64,000 bases of DNA from Gordionus sp. m RMFG-2023 (GCF_954871325.1 NC_088775.1:59497561-59561560); one strand, 5' to 3'. Shown: positions 47,656 to 59,835, counted from the first letter of the stretch. The notes: generated by a model not told the origin, from the sequence alone. Numbers and translations: made by a program.

Positions 47656-48748
47656 TAGGGGGGGAAATTTTTTTTGTATATAATATTTAATTTTTTAAAA
47701 CTTTTTTGAATAGCCAGTAACGCGCGTTTCTTTTTTCACAAGGTAACGAGTAACAGTAACTCGTTCCGTTTTTCAGACTTAACGAGTTCCTTTTGAAGTA
47801 ACGTTTTCAGCTTTGGAAAAAATTATAAATTTTGCTTACCCTAATGGCGCTATACTTTTTTTTATAATTGTAGATGAGGAATTTGGCTACACTTAAACCT
47901 ATAATTTGTTTTTGTTTCAAAATATTATGGTAAAATGGCAAAAGCCAATCGGGTTGCCCTTAGAGCCAGATTTTTAAAATTTTATGATCCAGGCTTTATC
48001 ATTTTCTAATATTTTGTATTTCCTTTTTATACAAAAGACGAAAAAAGTGGGATTAGAGTTTTAAATGTTATTAGTTCAGATTTTCTACGGGTTCTGAAAA
48101 ATGTCCTGAATCCAGGTTTGGCTCTGAAAAACATTCTGACCGCGGGCGCTGTAGCTTTTGCTCCTTGTTGCCCAACCTCGCTTGATTATAAAGGGATGAT
48201 ATTCTGATTTTAAAAGCTTGACTATGATTTTAGATACAATACGGCGATATATTGATCCATCAGCAATGAGTCAAACCCTACTAACTTATTTTATTTATAG
48301 GAATTAACTGAGCCCCAAAGATGGAATGTTGGGTTTAAGGATTTCACTTTTAAGCTGTAGATTTAAAAGTTGAGTAATACCGCTTAATAATAAATGGCTA
48401 TTAAGGGATTTATGTTCTATATATTATATTATAAAAATGGATTTATTTATTTGATGTTTTTTATTTAAAAAAATTGATATGTTGCCTATTGTAATATTAT
48501 TTTTGTTACAATCTGTTACTGATTTTCACTGAATATATTTTGATTTGATTAAAAATTTAAATCTTCTTAGTAAATAAATCTTTTTTGAGGAATTCTTTTG
48601 TGAATTTTATAATAAATAAACAATCTTTTATAGTTTTTTTTGTCATATTTGTAAAATTATCTATTATTTAAGTATATTAAAAGAGGTTATTTTTTAAAAA
48701 AATTTATTATAGTAAACTTTTTTATGTTATTTTATATGATCTTTTTAA
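47656..48748. other. intron 4, hAT end scrap then unrecognised
   Basis: 47695-47815 repeats the AGCCAGTAACGCGCG and AAGGTAACGAGTAAC words seen at 11930-12055, an eroded hAT end. The remainder shows nothing I can name. Confidence 0.5.
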
Positions 48749-49327
48749 CCCTTCAATACTCCGGTGAAAAAAATGACGTTAGTACTCGGGTGGGGTTTAA
48801 TAGACCCCAATTTCAAATGTATATATCTCCAGTAATATTGATTATTTTCATTTGATATTTGGATATAAGATAGATCTAACCTTAAGCTTGATAAAATATT
48901 TAAATATTTTTATTTCTTAAGCCTATAAAGATGATGAGGATAATTATAATTTGTGCCAAAATTTTTTAAAAAAATCTTACTTTTTTTCAATATAAAATTA
49001 AAAAAATAGCTTATCCATCATATAATCATGATAATTCATAATATGGATCTTTATTCTTCAATATAAAAAAAATTACACTAATACATTCTAATATAAAAAA
49101 AATAACATACAAATTTACTCTGGTGGGGTTTCACAAACCCCAATCAGTCACAAAATGCTTATATCTTAAAAACTACTCAACCGAAATATTTGAAATTTGG
49201 AGTATAGATTCTAAGATATATTTGATGAAGCTACTGAAGAATCCATATGATAATATTTAACCGTTTTTATGTAATATCATTTCTAGCATGCCTGGGGTTT
49301 CATATACCCCACCAGAGTATTGAAGGG
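48749..49327. mobile_element. piggyBac-type MITE with TTAA duplication
   Basis: Ends CCCTTCAATACTCCGGTG and CACCAGAGTATTGAAGGG are inverted. TTAA flanks at 48745-48748 and 49328-49331. Inside are paired GGGGTTTAATAGACCCC-like and TGGGGTTTCATATACCCC words. 579 bp, no transposase. Confidence 0.88.
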
Positions 49328-50472
49328 TTAAGTTTTTAAGTATTAAATACAAAAAGAATAAGAAGAATAAGCCTTTAATAATTCCTGAATATGTTATCCG
49401 AATTTTACACTCTTTAAAGACTTTATTTCATACTCATAAAAACAAAAGTTACAAATTTTTTCAATGAATTAATCTTTACAAAATAAAAACTAAAATTATG
49501 TAATTATTATTTCTTATAAATTTTACAAAAAATTTTCAATGAATTCTTTTACAAAAAAAATAATATATATCTTTTCAAAAAAATATATTATCATAATATT
49601 TATTATCTTTTTACATTACATAATAATAATTCTTTTTTTTTACCAATCAGATGTCTATAATTCATCTGATTGACATTTGGAGCTTATCTATATATATATA
49701 TATATCTATTTTTTACATACTAAGACATGTCACCCCTTTATGGGTCAGTGACACTCCTTTAACAAAAACGATGGCGATAATATAAAACAGATTTTACAAA
49801 AATTATTATACTACAATAAGAAATTTTTATAAGCAATTACTATACTACAATAAAAATCTTTATAAGAAATTACTATACTACAATAATAATAAAAAAAATT
49901 TACACCTTCTTTCATTCGCTATCTGAGCTACATTAACAGTAGATCCTCCCATAGTTTTTCCTCCTGATCAGTTGATGCCAGCATACCGGTCGTTACCGTC
50001 AACGGGTTGGATTCAGCTGCTGCAGGCGCTACAGACCCATCGTACTCGCCGCTCGATGCTGCTCCATCACTGTCCAAATATTTACGTGATCCATTCTTCT
50101 GATATTGGCCTCTTGGTTCACTAACTTTGCCGGCGTAAGCTGAGAATTATCCTTTCTTGTTCCGCTGATCACACTATCGACGAATTCTCTGGCCAATCTT
50201 TTAGTCATCCCTTGTTGTGTGCCCCAAATATTCGTGTCTATGGGAAAAAGGTCGTATAGTAGAAAACCTTGGTTCCAAATTAAATGAAATTTTGCTAATA
50301 AATGGAATTACGGTAATCAGACATAATGATCACGTAAGGTTAGGAGAAAATATTGGTTATAATATTTTTTTTCCCAATTGTGAAACAAAGAAAAAAAAAG
50401 ACATAAATTAGTTTGCATTTTTGAATAAGATTATTTTTTCCTCTTCTTTAAAATGTTGCCTGATAAAAAACC

Positions 50473-51018
50473 GTGCAAACCCAACACAAATTAATACATC
50501 TCCAGGACCACTATCTTCAGATCACGTTGATCCCTAAGGTTATGGATTTGAATAATAATGTGGATATTCGCCCAATGGAGAATCCGTCCACATCAAGCAA
50601 TTTACTTATTAAGAAAAGGCGATGTTTCAATTGCCAGTCTGAAACGCATTTGAAGAATCAATGTCCGGCGTTGTTTAAAAAGAATTGGGTACCGTTGGGG
50701 GCACAAGACACGAATATTTGGGGCACACAACAAGGGATGACTAAAAGATTGGCCAGAGAATTCGTCGATAGTGTGATCAGCGGAACAAGAAAGGATAATT
50801 CTCAGCTTACGCCGGCAAAGTTAGTGAACCAAGAGGCCAGTATCAGAAGAATGGATCACGTAAATATTCGGACAGTGATGGAGCAGCATCGAGCGGCGAG
50901 TACGATGGGTCCAGTAGCGCCTGCAGCAGCTGAATCCAACCCGTTGACGGTAACGACCGGTATGCTGGCATCAACTGATCAGGAGGAAGAACTATGGGAG
51001 GATCTACTGTTAATGTAG
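50473..51018 (+). CDS. zinc-knuckle (CCHC) open frame in the LTR fossil's inverted arm
   Basis: 181 codons, open, lying in the inverted arm and so antisense to the host element. It has one CX2CX4HX4C zinc knuckle (Cys51, Cys54, His59, Cys64) after a basic KKRR run. An Ala/Gly/Gln-rich middle and an acidic tail (DQEEELWEDL) follow. A zinc knuckle of this type is common in retroelement Gag and in some host RNA-binding proteins. No capsid, protease or polymerase sequence is present. The sense arm holds the matching tail of the frame. Which protein it came from is unknown. Confidence 0.5.
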   Translation: MQTQHKLIHLQDHYLQITLIPKVMDLNNNVDIRPMENPSTSSNLLIKKRRCFNCQSETHLKNQCPALFKKNWVPLGAQDTNIWGTQQGMTKRLAREFVDSVISGTRKDNSQLTPAKLVNQEASIRRMDHVNIRTVMEQHRAASTMGPVAPAAAESNPLTVTTGMLASTDQEEELWEDLLLM

Positions 51019-51741
51019 CTCAGATAGCGAATGAAAGAAGGTGTAAAATTTTTTTATTATTATTGTAGTATAGTAATTTCTTATAAAGATTTTTATTGTA
51101 GTATAGTAATTGCTTATAAAAATTTCTTATTGTAGTATAATAATTTTTGTAAAATCTGTTTTATATTATCGCCATCGTTTTTGTTAAAGGAGTGTCACTG
51201 ACCCATAAAGGGGTGACATGTCTTAGTATGTAAAAAATAGATATATATATATATAGATAAGCTCCAAATGTCAATCAGATGAATTATAGACATCTGACTG
51301 GTAAAAAAAAGAATTATTATTATGTAATGTAAAAAGATAATAAATATTATGATAATATATTTTTTTGAAAAGATATATATTGAATATAGAATTATTATTA
51401 ATCCTAATGTAACTAAGTGATGACCTATATCCAATTCATTAAGGTTCTGATACAAGATTTTATAACCCATATCCTTAAAGATGGCAATTTTATTAATAAA
51501 AGTAGGCTCAGAATACTTATTGAAATACACAACCATCGCATATTACAAATTTCTACTTTAAAATTACGTTATTACAAAAAGAAAAAATATTTTTCCAAAC
51601 TACTTTGTTAATTAAAATTCACAAAAAAAATTTAAACCACAAAAACGTTATTATTGCGTTGTGTCCTAAGGTAACCTATAATATGTAAAATAAAAAAAAG
51701 TTTTATTTTTTTACCTTAAAATAATAAATACCCTTGAATTT

Positions 51742-51769
51742 CCAGGTTCGAATCCTGGTCACGGCACCA
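51742..51769 (-). other. tRNA-His-complementary primer-binding site of the LTR fossil
   Basis: The plus strand reads CCAGGTTCGAATCCTGG followed by TCACGGCACCA. That is the T-arm, acceptor strand and CCA of animal tRNA-His. CCA is added after transcription, so this is not a tRNA gene; the rest of the tRNA is absent. Lying one base from the 5' LTR, it is the minus-strand primer-binding site. The match covers 28 bases, longer than the usual ~18. Confidence 0.88.
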
Positions 51770-52185
51770 CTTTTTAAGTATTAAATACAAAAAGAATAAG
51801 AAGAATAAGCCTTTAATAATTCCTGAATATGTTATCCGAATTTTACACTCTTTAAAAACTTTATTCCATACTCATAAAAACAAAAGTTACAAATTTTTTC
51901 AATGAATTAATCTTTACAAAATAAAAACTAAAATTATGTAATTATTATTTCTTTTTTTTTATAAATTTTACAAAAAATTTTCAATGAATTCTTTTACAAA
52001 AAAAATAATATATATCTTTTCAAAAAAATATATTATCATAATATTTATTATCTTTTTACATTACATAATAATAATTCTTTTTTTTACCAATCAGATGTCT
52101 ATAATTCATCTATTTGACATTTGGAGCTTATCTATATATATATATTATATATATATATCTATTTTTTACATACTAAGACATTAAG

Positions 52186-53250
52186 GATAATATTTTAATG
52201 TGACGTCATACTCGTTATTTTTTAACTATGGTTATATTCCAAAAAATTTAATTGTTTACAAATTACTTTTTTTTACAAAAATATGTATCTAACAGGGTTG
52301 GGCAAATTTAAAAAAGAATTCGACATATGCGAATACATACACTCTAAAAAAGTATTAAGATATAAATTTAATTAAGTATTAAAAAAATATATTTAAGTAT
52401 AAATACTAATTATTCCCAACAAAGAATACAAAAAATCTAAAAACAAATTTTATGTTTTTATGGTACCAATAACTATTTTTCTTACTTAAAGATATTTTAT
52501 CAACCTAAACTTTATTTTATTTTAACTCGGTGGAATTGGAATCTATATCTTTTTGTTCTATATCTCCTCAAAAAAAAACTTATTTCTTTAATTTTATTTT
52601 CAGTATAGACTATGCCTTTTTTAAATATTTAACAAAAAAGAAAGTTATATATATAAAATTTTCCATTATATATTAACTTATAGGTGCAAACAATGTTCAC
52701 AGATAATTATAAATAATATTATAAATAAAAGACCATTAATATTAATGTTTTATAAAATTATTACGTGCATCGAATAAAATTTTAAAAAAGTAAAAAATTT
52801 AATAAAAATTAACATAACGTGTGTCAGGGTTGGGAAAATTGTCACAAAATATTCATTCTGTTGGAGAGAGTGGATAGTACATTATATTACATATGGGAAA
52901 GGAATGAAATTATTGTATTTAATAATGTCGATTCAATATAATAGAATATAATAATACATTATATTACATGTAGGAAGGGGATGGGATAAATGTAATTGAT
53001 ATTGTCGATTCAATAAATAAATTGTTCATTATATTATATGTAGGAAGAAGATGACATATTGTAATTACGAGTATGAAAGTAAAAAAAAATTAAATATATG
53101 TATAAACATGTATGACTATATACTTGTTAATAATTGAAACGAATATAAAGAGTTATCAACGATCTCTAATTTGAATGATGTGCACTATTACAACTTTACG
53201 ATCCATCTTGATTTCCCTCATGATATTACTGATTCTCCATTTGACAATCC
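52186..53250. other. intron 4, unrecognised
   Basis: Two copies of CAGGGTTGGG in the same orientation (about 52293 and 52828) may be hAT-type ends, but no partner was found. 52860-53040 has three diverged copies of an ATTATATTACATGTAGGAAG-type unit. Confidence 0.4.
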
Positions 53251-54847
53251 CCCCATGCCAATCTTGATTTGTACCTATTTTTTCAAAAACATAGTTACCT
53301 ATAATTAATTCTCTACAATAATTCCTTTAAAATCATCACATCACAGTCATTATTATCTAAAAAACTCCATTTCCATCTCAATTTCCTACCCAACAATCTA
53401 TTTACAGGTGGAAAATTTGTTACCGAATGATTAGAATTGCAATAATTTAATAAAACATCTGCTAAATTAGCTCATTTCAACCCTCTAATCTATAAATTAT
53501 ATTCCTTGCTATACGAACAGCCCTCCGCTAACCTATTAGAGGACAGGTGATAAGCAGGAGTAAAAATAGGTATACCCTTATTTTGCAAAAAAAAATTAAA
53601 ATCATAAGACATAAAAGCTGGTCCATTATCTGTTACCAATTCTACTGGATAACCAAATCTAGGAAAAACTTTATTAAAATCAATTATAGTTGTAATGGTG
53701 TTAATGTTTTTAATCTTAATAATGCCATCGATAACCCATCATTAATTATCAAACCGTAAAATTTTTTAATAGGTCCAAAAAAAATCCATATAAATTTCAT
53801 ACTAGGGTTTATCTGGCTAAACCCAGTTTGCCTAACTCTTGGTAATGTAGGTGTATTAGTCATGCAAGTATTACACCTAAACACTATTTCCTTTATGTCT
53901 TTAGTAACTCCTGGCCACCAAAATATCTTTTCATCGTATCTATTATCCTTATATCAATATGCCTGTCATGTAACACATTAAGTATATATTTTCTTAGTTC
54001 TTGCGGAATAATAATTTGACTTCCTTTAAACACACAATCATTTTTTATGTTTAGAACATTTAAATGTGTTTTATAATCCTTAACTTCTGAATAATTACCA
54101 CCTTTATACAACAATAATTCTTTAATTTTAATGAGCTCTGTGTCTATCAATGTAACTCTTTTAATCATATCTAAATCATTGATGATATCTTGATCATTAT
54201 TAACATTCTCCATATTACAAAAAACAAATGACATCTTCGTTAATTAATCTAGATAAAATCAGGAATTATCTGATCTTTTCCCTTTCTATAATTTATACCA
54301 AAATCATATTTGGCTTAACACAATGCCCATTTTTGTAACCTTGGTGACATATAATATAATTTCACCGGATATGCCCCTAATAAATTTACAATAAGTCTAT
54401 GATTTATATAAATCTCAAATTATCTACCAATTAAATATTCTCTACATATTTAACTGCCAAGCTATTGAGAATCCTCCTTTCTCAATAAACAAATATTTCT
54501 TTTCAGCACTCGACCGCACTTTGGACATGAATTCAATAAGTCTCTCAAGACCATCTTCTTCAACATGGAACATAACTGCTCCCATATCCTTATTTAAAGC
54601 ATCAGTCGAAATAAACAACTTCCTACCTCTATCGTAATGTGCTAAAATAGGTGCATTACACTATCTTCTTCTTTTATTAATCACCCAATAAAAAATTTCC
54701 CATTTCTTAAGTACAAATATATGCCAATTTCGAAAAACTTTTGATAAACCTGGAACAATGATTCTAGTCCCAACCAGGATTGTAACTCATCCTTATCTTT
54801 AGGTTCAGTCACTAATCGGTTCAATTTTTTCTTTAATTGGCTGTATG

Positions 54848-56651
54848 CATTGGCGTACCCAGCGGGGGGGGGGGCAGGGGGACAAATCCCCCCCCCCCCC
54901 CCAAAGCCAAAAAATGCAGATGCCGGATATATTTTTCAAAAATATTAATGTTTATATTAACTTATATTTGTTAATATTTATTCCTATCTCATATTAAATA
55001 TATATTTAATTACATTTATTTATCACATTCATCTATTAAGTTATTTATCAATTAATTTCGATTTCAAGTTTTGATTGGCGTAAAATTTATCTACCATTTT
55101 TATATTTCTAGTCAAATAATAATTTTTCTGAAACTCCTTGTCCAACAGGGAGAAAGAAAGTGCAAGCTTGTCCAACGAGATAGAGTCTCCGCCATCAAGC
55201 AGCTTTTATGGAGTTAGAAGAACCGATTATTAATGCTATTACTGAAATATCACAATGGCCTGAAAGAAATATTTCCTCAGAAGCAAGAAAATTATTGGAT
55301 TCAATACTTATTTCAATTTTTTTTCTCATTAGAATGTATTATTTAATTATACAACTATTTTATGTAATACTTTTCAAAAACATGACATTGACTTAATTAA
55401 GAAGATGAGAATAGCGGAGAGCATTTTATTAGAACTCAACGAAATTAGGGCTAATGTTGATGAAGAATTTCAATTTTATATGTTATCGTTGAGTCAAAAG
55501 GAGAGCTCTACGTGTTTAATATTTGTCTCACTTGATTTGCAGCAAGGTAAGCTCATCGTCAAAACATTAATATAAGATAATTAGAAAAGTATTATAAAAC
55601 TATAATCCAAATAAATGAATGGTTTTTAACTCATCATGCAGCACTTACCAATCTGAAGATATTACTTCCACAAAAGCCTTCCCAATCTTTTTCAGATGGT
55701 GATAGAAAAAAATAACATTTGTTTGATGCTAACTATGTTTAAAAGATTAACTAAGATATGGTCCCAAAAAATGCTATGGATGCTTTCTATAATTTCAAAC
55801 ACATTTTAGATTTTATTCCCAATGTATTAAAATGATTATATATATTAACAACTCTTCCCATTAGTAAAATAATGAGAGAACATTCTCTTTTTTAAGAAGA
55901 ATAACATAGCCCTGCAGAGATACAATTTGCAGGGCACGGCCTGGATTTTTTTTCGGCCCGGCCCGGGTTTTTTTTAAAGAAATTATATTTATTTTTGATT
56001 TTTATAGCTAATTTCAAATATTTGGTTTTAAAATATATAGCCGAGCCCGGATAATTTTTTTTAAAAAAAATCAGGCCCTGCCCGGGTGTATTTAAAAAAT
56101 TAATACGATTCGACCCGGGAACCAGGCCTGCAGTTCTCTGATAACATATCTAAGAAGTACAACTTCTGAAAGTGGATTGAATGGTTTGGATCTTTTAAAT
56201 ATTTATAAGCATTTGACGCCAAGCAAGTATGAGTAAATGAAAAATTAGCTCAATCCCAACGAAGATTGGATTTTACATTGTAAATATAATACAAAATACA
56301 ATTATTCCTAAGAAACTTTTTGTGTATTAATATTTATATTTCCAACATTAAATTTTTTTACATTATATATAAATTTTAAAGGCTCAAAAAATTCAAATTT
56401 CTATTTTGGGTCATTTAAGTGATTCATATGGTAGATATATTCACTTTATATTTTTTAATTCACATTTATTTTATAGTTTTTTATGTGCCGGTTTTTTTTT
56501 ATAATTCATATAATTTAAAATTGTGTATTAGAAATAGTTATTAGTCCTAATAAATATATGCTTGATATTTTTAAATAACAATAATATTTCTTAAAAAAAA
56601 TTATTATCCCCCCCCCCCCCATCCCAGACCAAATTCCTGCGTACGCGCCTG
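54848..56651 (+). mobile_element. hAT-B copy 3, full length, perfect 8-bp duplication
   Basis: Ends CATTGGCGTACCCAGCGGGG and CTGCGTACGCGCCTG. GCTGTATG is repeated exactly at 54840-54847 and 56652-56659. G and C runs near 54863 and 54890, and a C run near 56609. It sits in the gypsy fossil between its RNase H and RT regions. Plus-strand transposase debris (about 55140-55690) matches the other copies, with MELEEPIINAITEISQWPER near 55208. The nested GC-rich MITE is at 55905-56140. Confidence 0.95.
55905..56140. mobile_element. GC-rich MITE (GCM) nested in hAT-B copy 3
   Basis: CATAGCCCTGCAGAG to CCTGCAGTTCTCTG, at the same position as in copies 1 and 2. Confidence 0.75.
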
Positions 56652-57591
56652 GCTGTATGCCTTTACTACTTATTAAGTACCAAAATACTTAATGTTATCT
56701 TTACCAATTTCACTCTTTTTAACTTCCTATTAAGCCAATTTCTAACTTTCTTTCAAAAACCTTTTTCAATATGCTACAGTGATACTCAGCATCCTTACCA
56801 AAAATTAATAAATCATCTAAATAATAAATGACCCACCCCGTTTATGTCAGAAAATATTTCGTCCATAGTTTTTCGGAAATACGCAGTTGAAGAATCAGCC
56901 CAAAAGGTAACCTATTAGATAAACAAGCCTTTAAATTTTGAATTTTCTTTAGAGACAGGTATTTGTAAATAAGCTGAAGAAAAATCTATTTTCTAAAATA
57001 ACTTACCATTTTGAACCTTAGTAATAATGCTTATCCTTGATAGAGGATATTTAAATCTTTTTAATTGAGGATTTACTGTAAATCTAAAATCACCACAAAC
57101 TCGCAAAGTATTATCTTTTTTTTTAACCAAAACTTAGAAAAAATTTGACAGGAGTATAATACCCTGTTTTTGCCATTGCTCAAGAATGTTTTCTAATTCT
57201 TCTTTCAATTCAAATGGCACTATGCCTTCTTATAATTATCCTTTAATAAGATGTTTATTTTCAAATTTAGATTCAGAAAAAAATTCTCTAGTATAAATTG
57301 AAGGAATTAAAATATTACCTTTACTGTAGTTTAAAAAATCAGTATATATATCTTCCTTATATGTAAAAGGATTGTTAAAAGTTAAAAAAAATTATCCCCT
57401 ATTTCTTGTTTATTAATAATGTCTGTATCAAAATTATTTGATTATATCATATTCCTTAATCCAATCCTGACCATATAAGGGTGGTCCCCTACATTACATA
57501 AAAATTTTAATATTTAATAACATTTAACTTTACAATTGATAAGTTGCCCAACGACTATGATGGAGAGCCTTCATAAGAGAATAATTTTCTA

Positions 57592-58384
57592 TAGGGCTGT
57601 GCCGATCCACATATTTTTCACCTATCCGATCCGATATTTCCCGATATTGCTTCAAAACCGATCCGATATTTATACTGATTTTTAATCACCCCCGCTTGAA
57701 CCAAATATAATTAAGAAATCAATATTTTTTATGCAAAAAATCGAATTATGAATTTAATTCAATTTTTTTATTTCTACAATTAAGACTATAATAAAAAATA
57801 ATATATTTAATAATAAATCCATTTTATGTTGGTATGAATTATAAAATTGTAATATTTAATATATAAAATTATAATATATTAGATATTAGATATTTTTAAT
57901 AAATATGAGAGCCTCCAGATTTTCTGGGAATAAGCTTCTACGATATGGAATCTCCTGCCGTACTGAAGGCAGACTCAGTTGATTCCGCTTTTGCAAAATT
58001 ATCTTTTCTTTTGTAAAATATTTCCATAATTCAGATACTATATTTAAAAAAATTCTTTAATTTAAAGTATAAGTAAAAAAATTTGCGTTATTTAAAAAGA
58101 TTTAAAATAAATTAAACTTTGAGTGTTCCTTTCTATTTTTATAAAAAGAAACTTTTAAAATAAAATACTATATATCTGTTTTAAAAAAGAAATATAATTT
58201 AAAAAAATAATTTAGAATATATTATAATAATGTAAAATAAATATACATAACATAAAATAAAATAAAATAACAAAAAAAAAGTAAAAAGATCGGATCGGTT
58301 TTTACAGGTATTGGCCCGATCCGATATTTTCGGAAAACACTAAATATCAGTACCGATCCGAAACTTAATATCGGCACAGCCCTT
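57592..58384. mobile_element. Z-like hAT MITE in the gypsy fossil
   Basis: Starts TAGGGCTGTGCCGATCC, ends AATATCGGCACAGCCCTT. Flanks ATTTTCTA and ATTTTCTG match at 7 of 8. Both subterminal zones carry CCGATCCGATATTT words. 793 bp, A+T-rich centre. A degraded patch near 57910-58000 could be transposase, not named. Confidence 0.88.
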
Positions 58385-58984
58385 ATTTTCTGAAACAACT
58401 ACTCAGTTCAATGTTTTTATAATTACCGAGCCTTTCAAAATCTTTGATGGGCAAGGACGTCACTAGAGATCCAGTATCTATCATAAACGAAAAATTAAGA
58501 TTATTTAATTGAATATCAATAATAAAATCATTAATATAATTGATCTTATTTTGTAGCGTTATACGGTATCTATATAATCTCTTGTTTGCTGTTGTTTCCG
58601 CTGTTTTCAGCCCCTATATATACATATTTATTGTCTCTCTATCCTGTATTTCCTTGCCATTTAGCTCCATCGTATCTTCTCCATAAATCTTTCTCTGCAC
58701 AGATTTTATTATCTATAACTTCCATCGATTGACATTTGACCACTATATCATCAATAATGTTTAGATCCGTCGTATTTTCCTCTATCAATATCACTTTAAG
58801 TTTTTCATTACGACAGTTAATCATGAATTATACCGAAATATCCGTGTTTATCCTAATGTGTCTCAGGTAAAAGCTAATTTAAATATATGTTTACTTAGTA
58901 TTCACCCTTAGTCTTAATTAGTTGGCCTTGGTCTGTAATAGGATTGAGCGTGATTAAAAAGAATAAAAAATAGATATGGTTTTA

Positions 58985-59405
58985 GATATTTACCTATCTC
59001 CAGGCTTGGGATAAAAATTAAAATAAATATGGGTTGGCCAGGTTTGAGGAAAATTATTATTGGTCGGGCTGGGCGTGGAAAATATTTTCACTAATTATAT
59101 TGGGCAGGGCTTGGGGAAAATTTTTCAAAATTATTATCAGCTTGGACGCTTGGGAATTTATAATTAACATAGATCAGACATTAACCGAAAACAATTTTTT
59201 TTGCAGGTCTGGGCTCGGCCTGATTAAAAAACGAAGGCCCGTGAAAATCTGATTTTGATTGTATTTTTAAATTAATTATGATTTTTTAAATATTTTATTT
59301 CAGTTCTCAAATACCAAAATTATTATGATCTTTGGTCGGGCTTAGGGAAATTTTGTCAAAATTATTATGGCCTTTGCTTGGGAATTTTTTTCATATTAAA
59401 TTTTA
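58985..59405. repeat. GGGCTTGG/GGTCGGGCTGGGC-rich relic (GCM-like)
   Basis: Repeated TTGGTCGGGCTGGGCG, GGGCTTGGG and TTGGGAATTT words alternate with A/T runs. It resembles the GC-rich MITE family but is strongly diverged, without clear ends. Confidence 0.5.
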
Positions 59406-59409
59406 GGCA

Positions 59410-59835
59410 TAGGTAGACATGTGCGCCGACAGCCTTATCGGCGGCGGCGTTTATTTTTATAATCAGCTGACGGCGGCGAATCGATTTAGACGCCGCCACA
59501 AAAATTGGTGGCTACGCGGCGGCGTCGAATATTTTTCTAACTCAAATTTTTTTTAATTAAAATTATAAATTCATTGGAAACACTTATAAAATAAAATTTA
59601 TGCTTTATTATGTTTATAACTATAATTTAATGATTTTATTAAGTTAAAATTATCATATATAATACTTAGATTTATAGGACATTAATGATCTTTTAGAGTT
59701 CAGAGTGAGCCCAGCTATGGAAAATACACGCTCGCTGGGTGTGCTTGTAGCTGGAACGCACAGGACCTTTCTAGCTAATATTGAAAGTTTAGGAAATAGC
59801 TCTGGTACTCTTAGTTATTATATTTTTCATTTTGC
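59410..59835 (-). pseudogene. hAT 3' end, inverted copy of the 47.2-47.7 kb relic
   Basis: Starts TAGACATGTGCGCCGACAG, followed by GGCGGCGGCGTTT and GCGGCGGCGTCGAA. The minus strand then carries the dimerisation segment (about 59820-59680: LSILARKVLCVPATSTPS-like and ERVFSIAG). The terminus and coding tail match 47200-47655 in opposite orientation. Confidence 0.75.

Larger units (their letters stand above)
49333..52180 (-). mobile_element. LTR retrotransposon fossil, non-autonomous, with internal inverted duplication
   Basis: A minus-strand element with direct terminal repeats at 51771-52180 (5' LTR in its orientation) and 49333-49727 (3' LTR). The LTRs start TGTCTTAG and are nearly alike, so it is young. 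TTAAG is duplicated at 49328-49332 and 52181-52185. A tRNA-His primer-binding site follows the 5' LTR, and a purine-rich AAAGGGGTGACA precedes the 3' LTR. The interior has no reverse transcriptase or integrase. About 675 bp at its 3' side (~49562-50237, including part of the LTR) is repeated inverted at ~50705-51380, leaving a ~465-bp loop. It looks structurally whole at its ends but lacks the genes for its own movement. Confidence 0.85.
53260..58830 (-). mobile_element. Ty3/gypsy-type retrotransposon fossil, broken, with two nested DNA elements
   Basis: Minus-strand domains appear in gypsy order, from high to low coordinate: aspartic protease (about 58510-58430, DTGS-type active site), reverse transcriptase (about 57250-56690), RNase H region (about 54840-54250), integrase zinc-binding region (about 54060-53900) and integrase core (about 53760-53540). 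It is interrupted by hAT-B copy 3 (54848-56651) and a Z-like MITE (57592-58384). The coding region carries many breaks (on the order of ten or more). LTRs were not recognised, so the limits are approximate. It is older than both insertions. Confidence 0.82.

Noticed and set aside
51195-51536. 113-codon minus-strand frame
   Set aside because: Low-complexity Ile/Tyr-rich translation of A+T-rich LTR-derived sequence; no domain.
51742-51769. Possible tRNA-His gene
   Set aside because: Only the T-arm, acceptor strand and a genomic CCA are present; no D-arm, anticodon arm or 5' acceptor strand upstream. Its position next to an LTR explains it as a primer-binding site.
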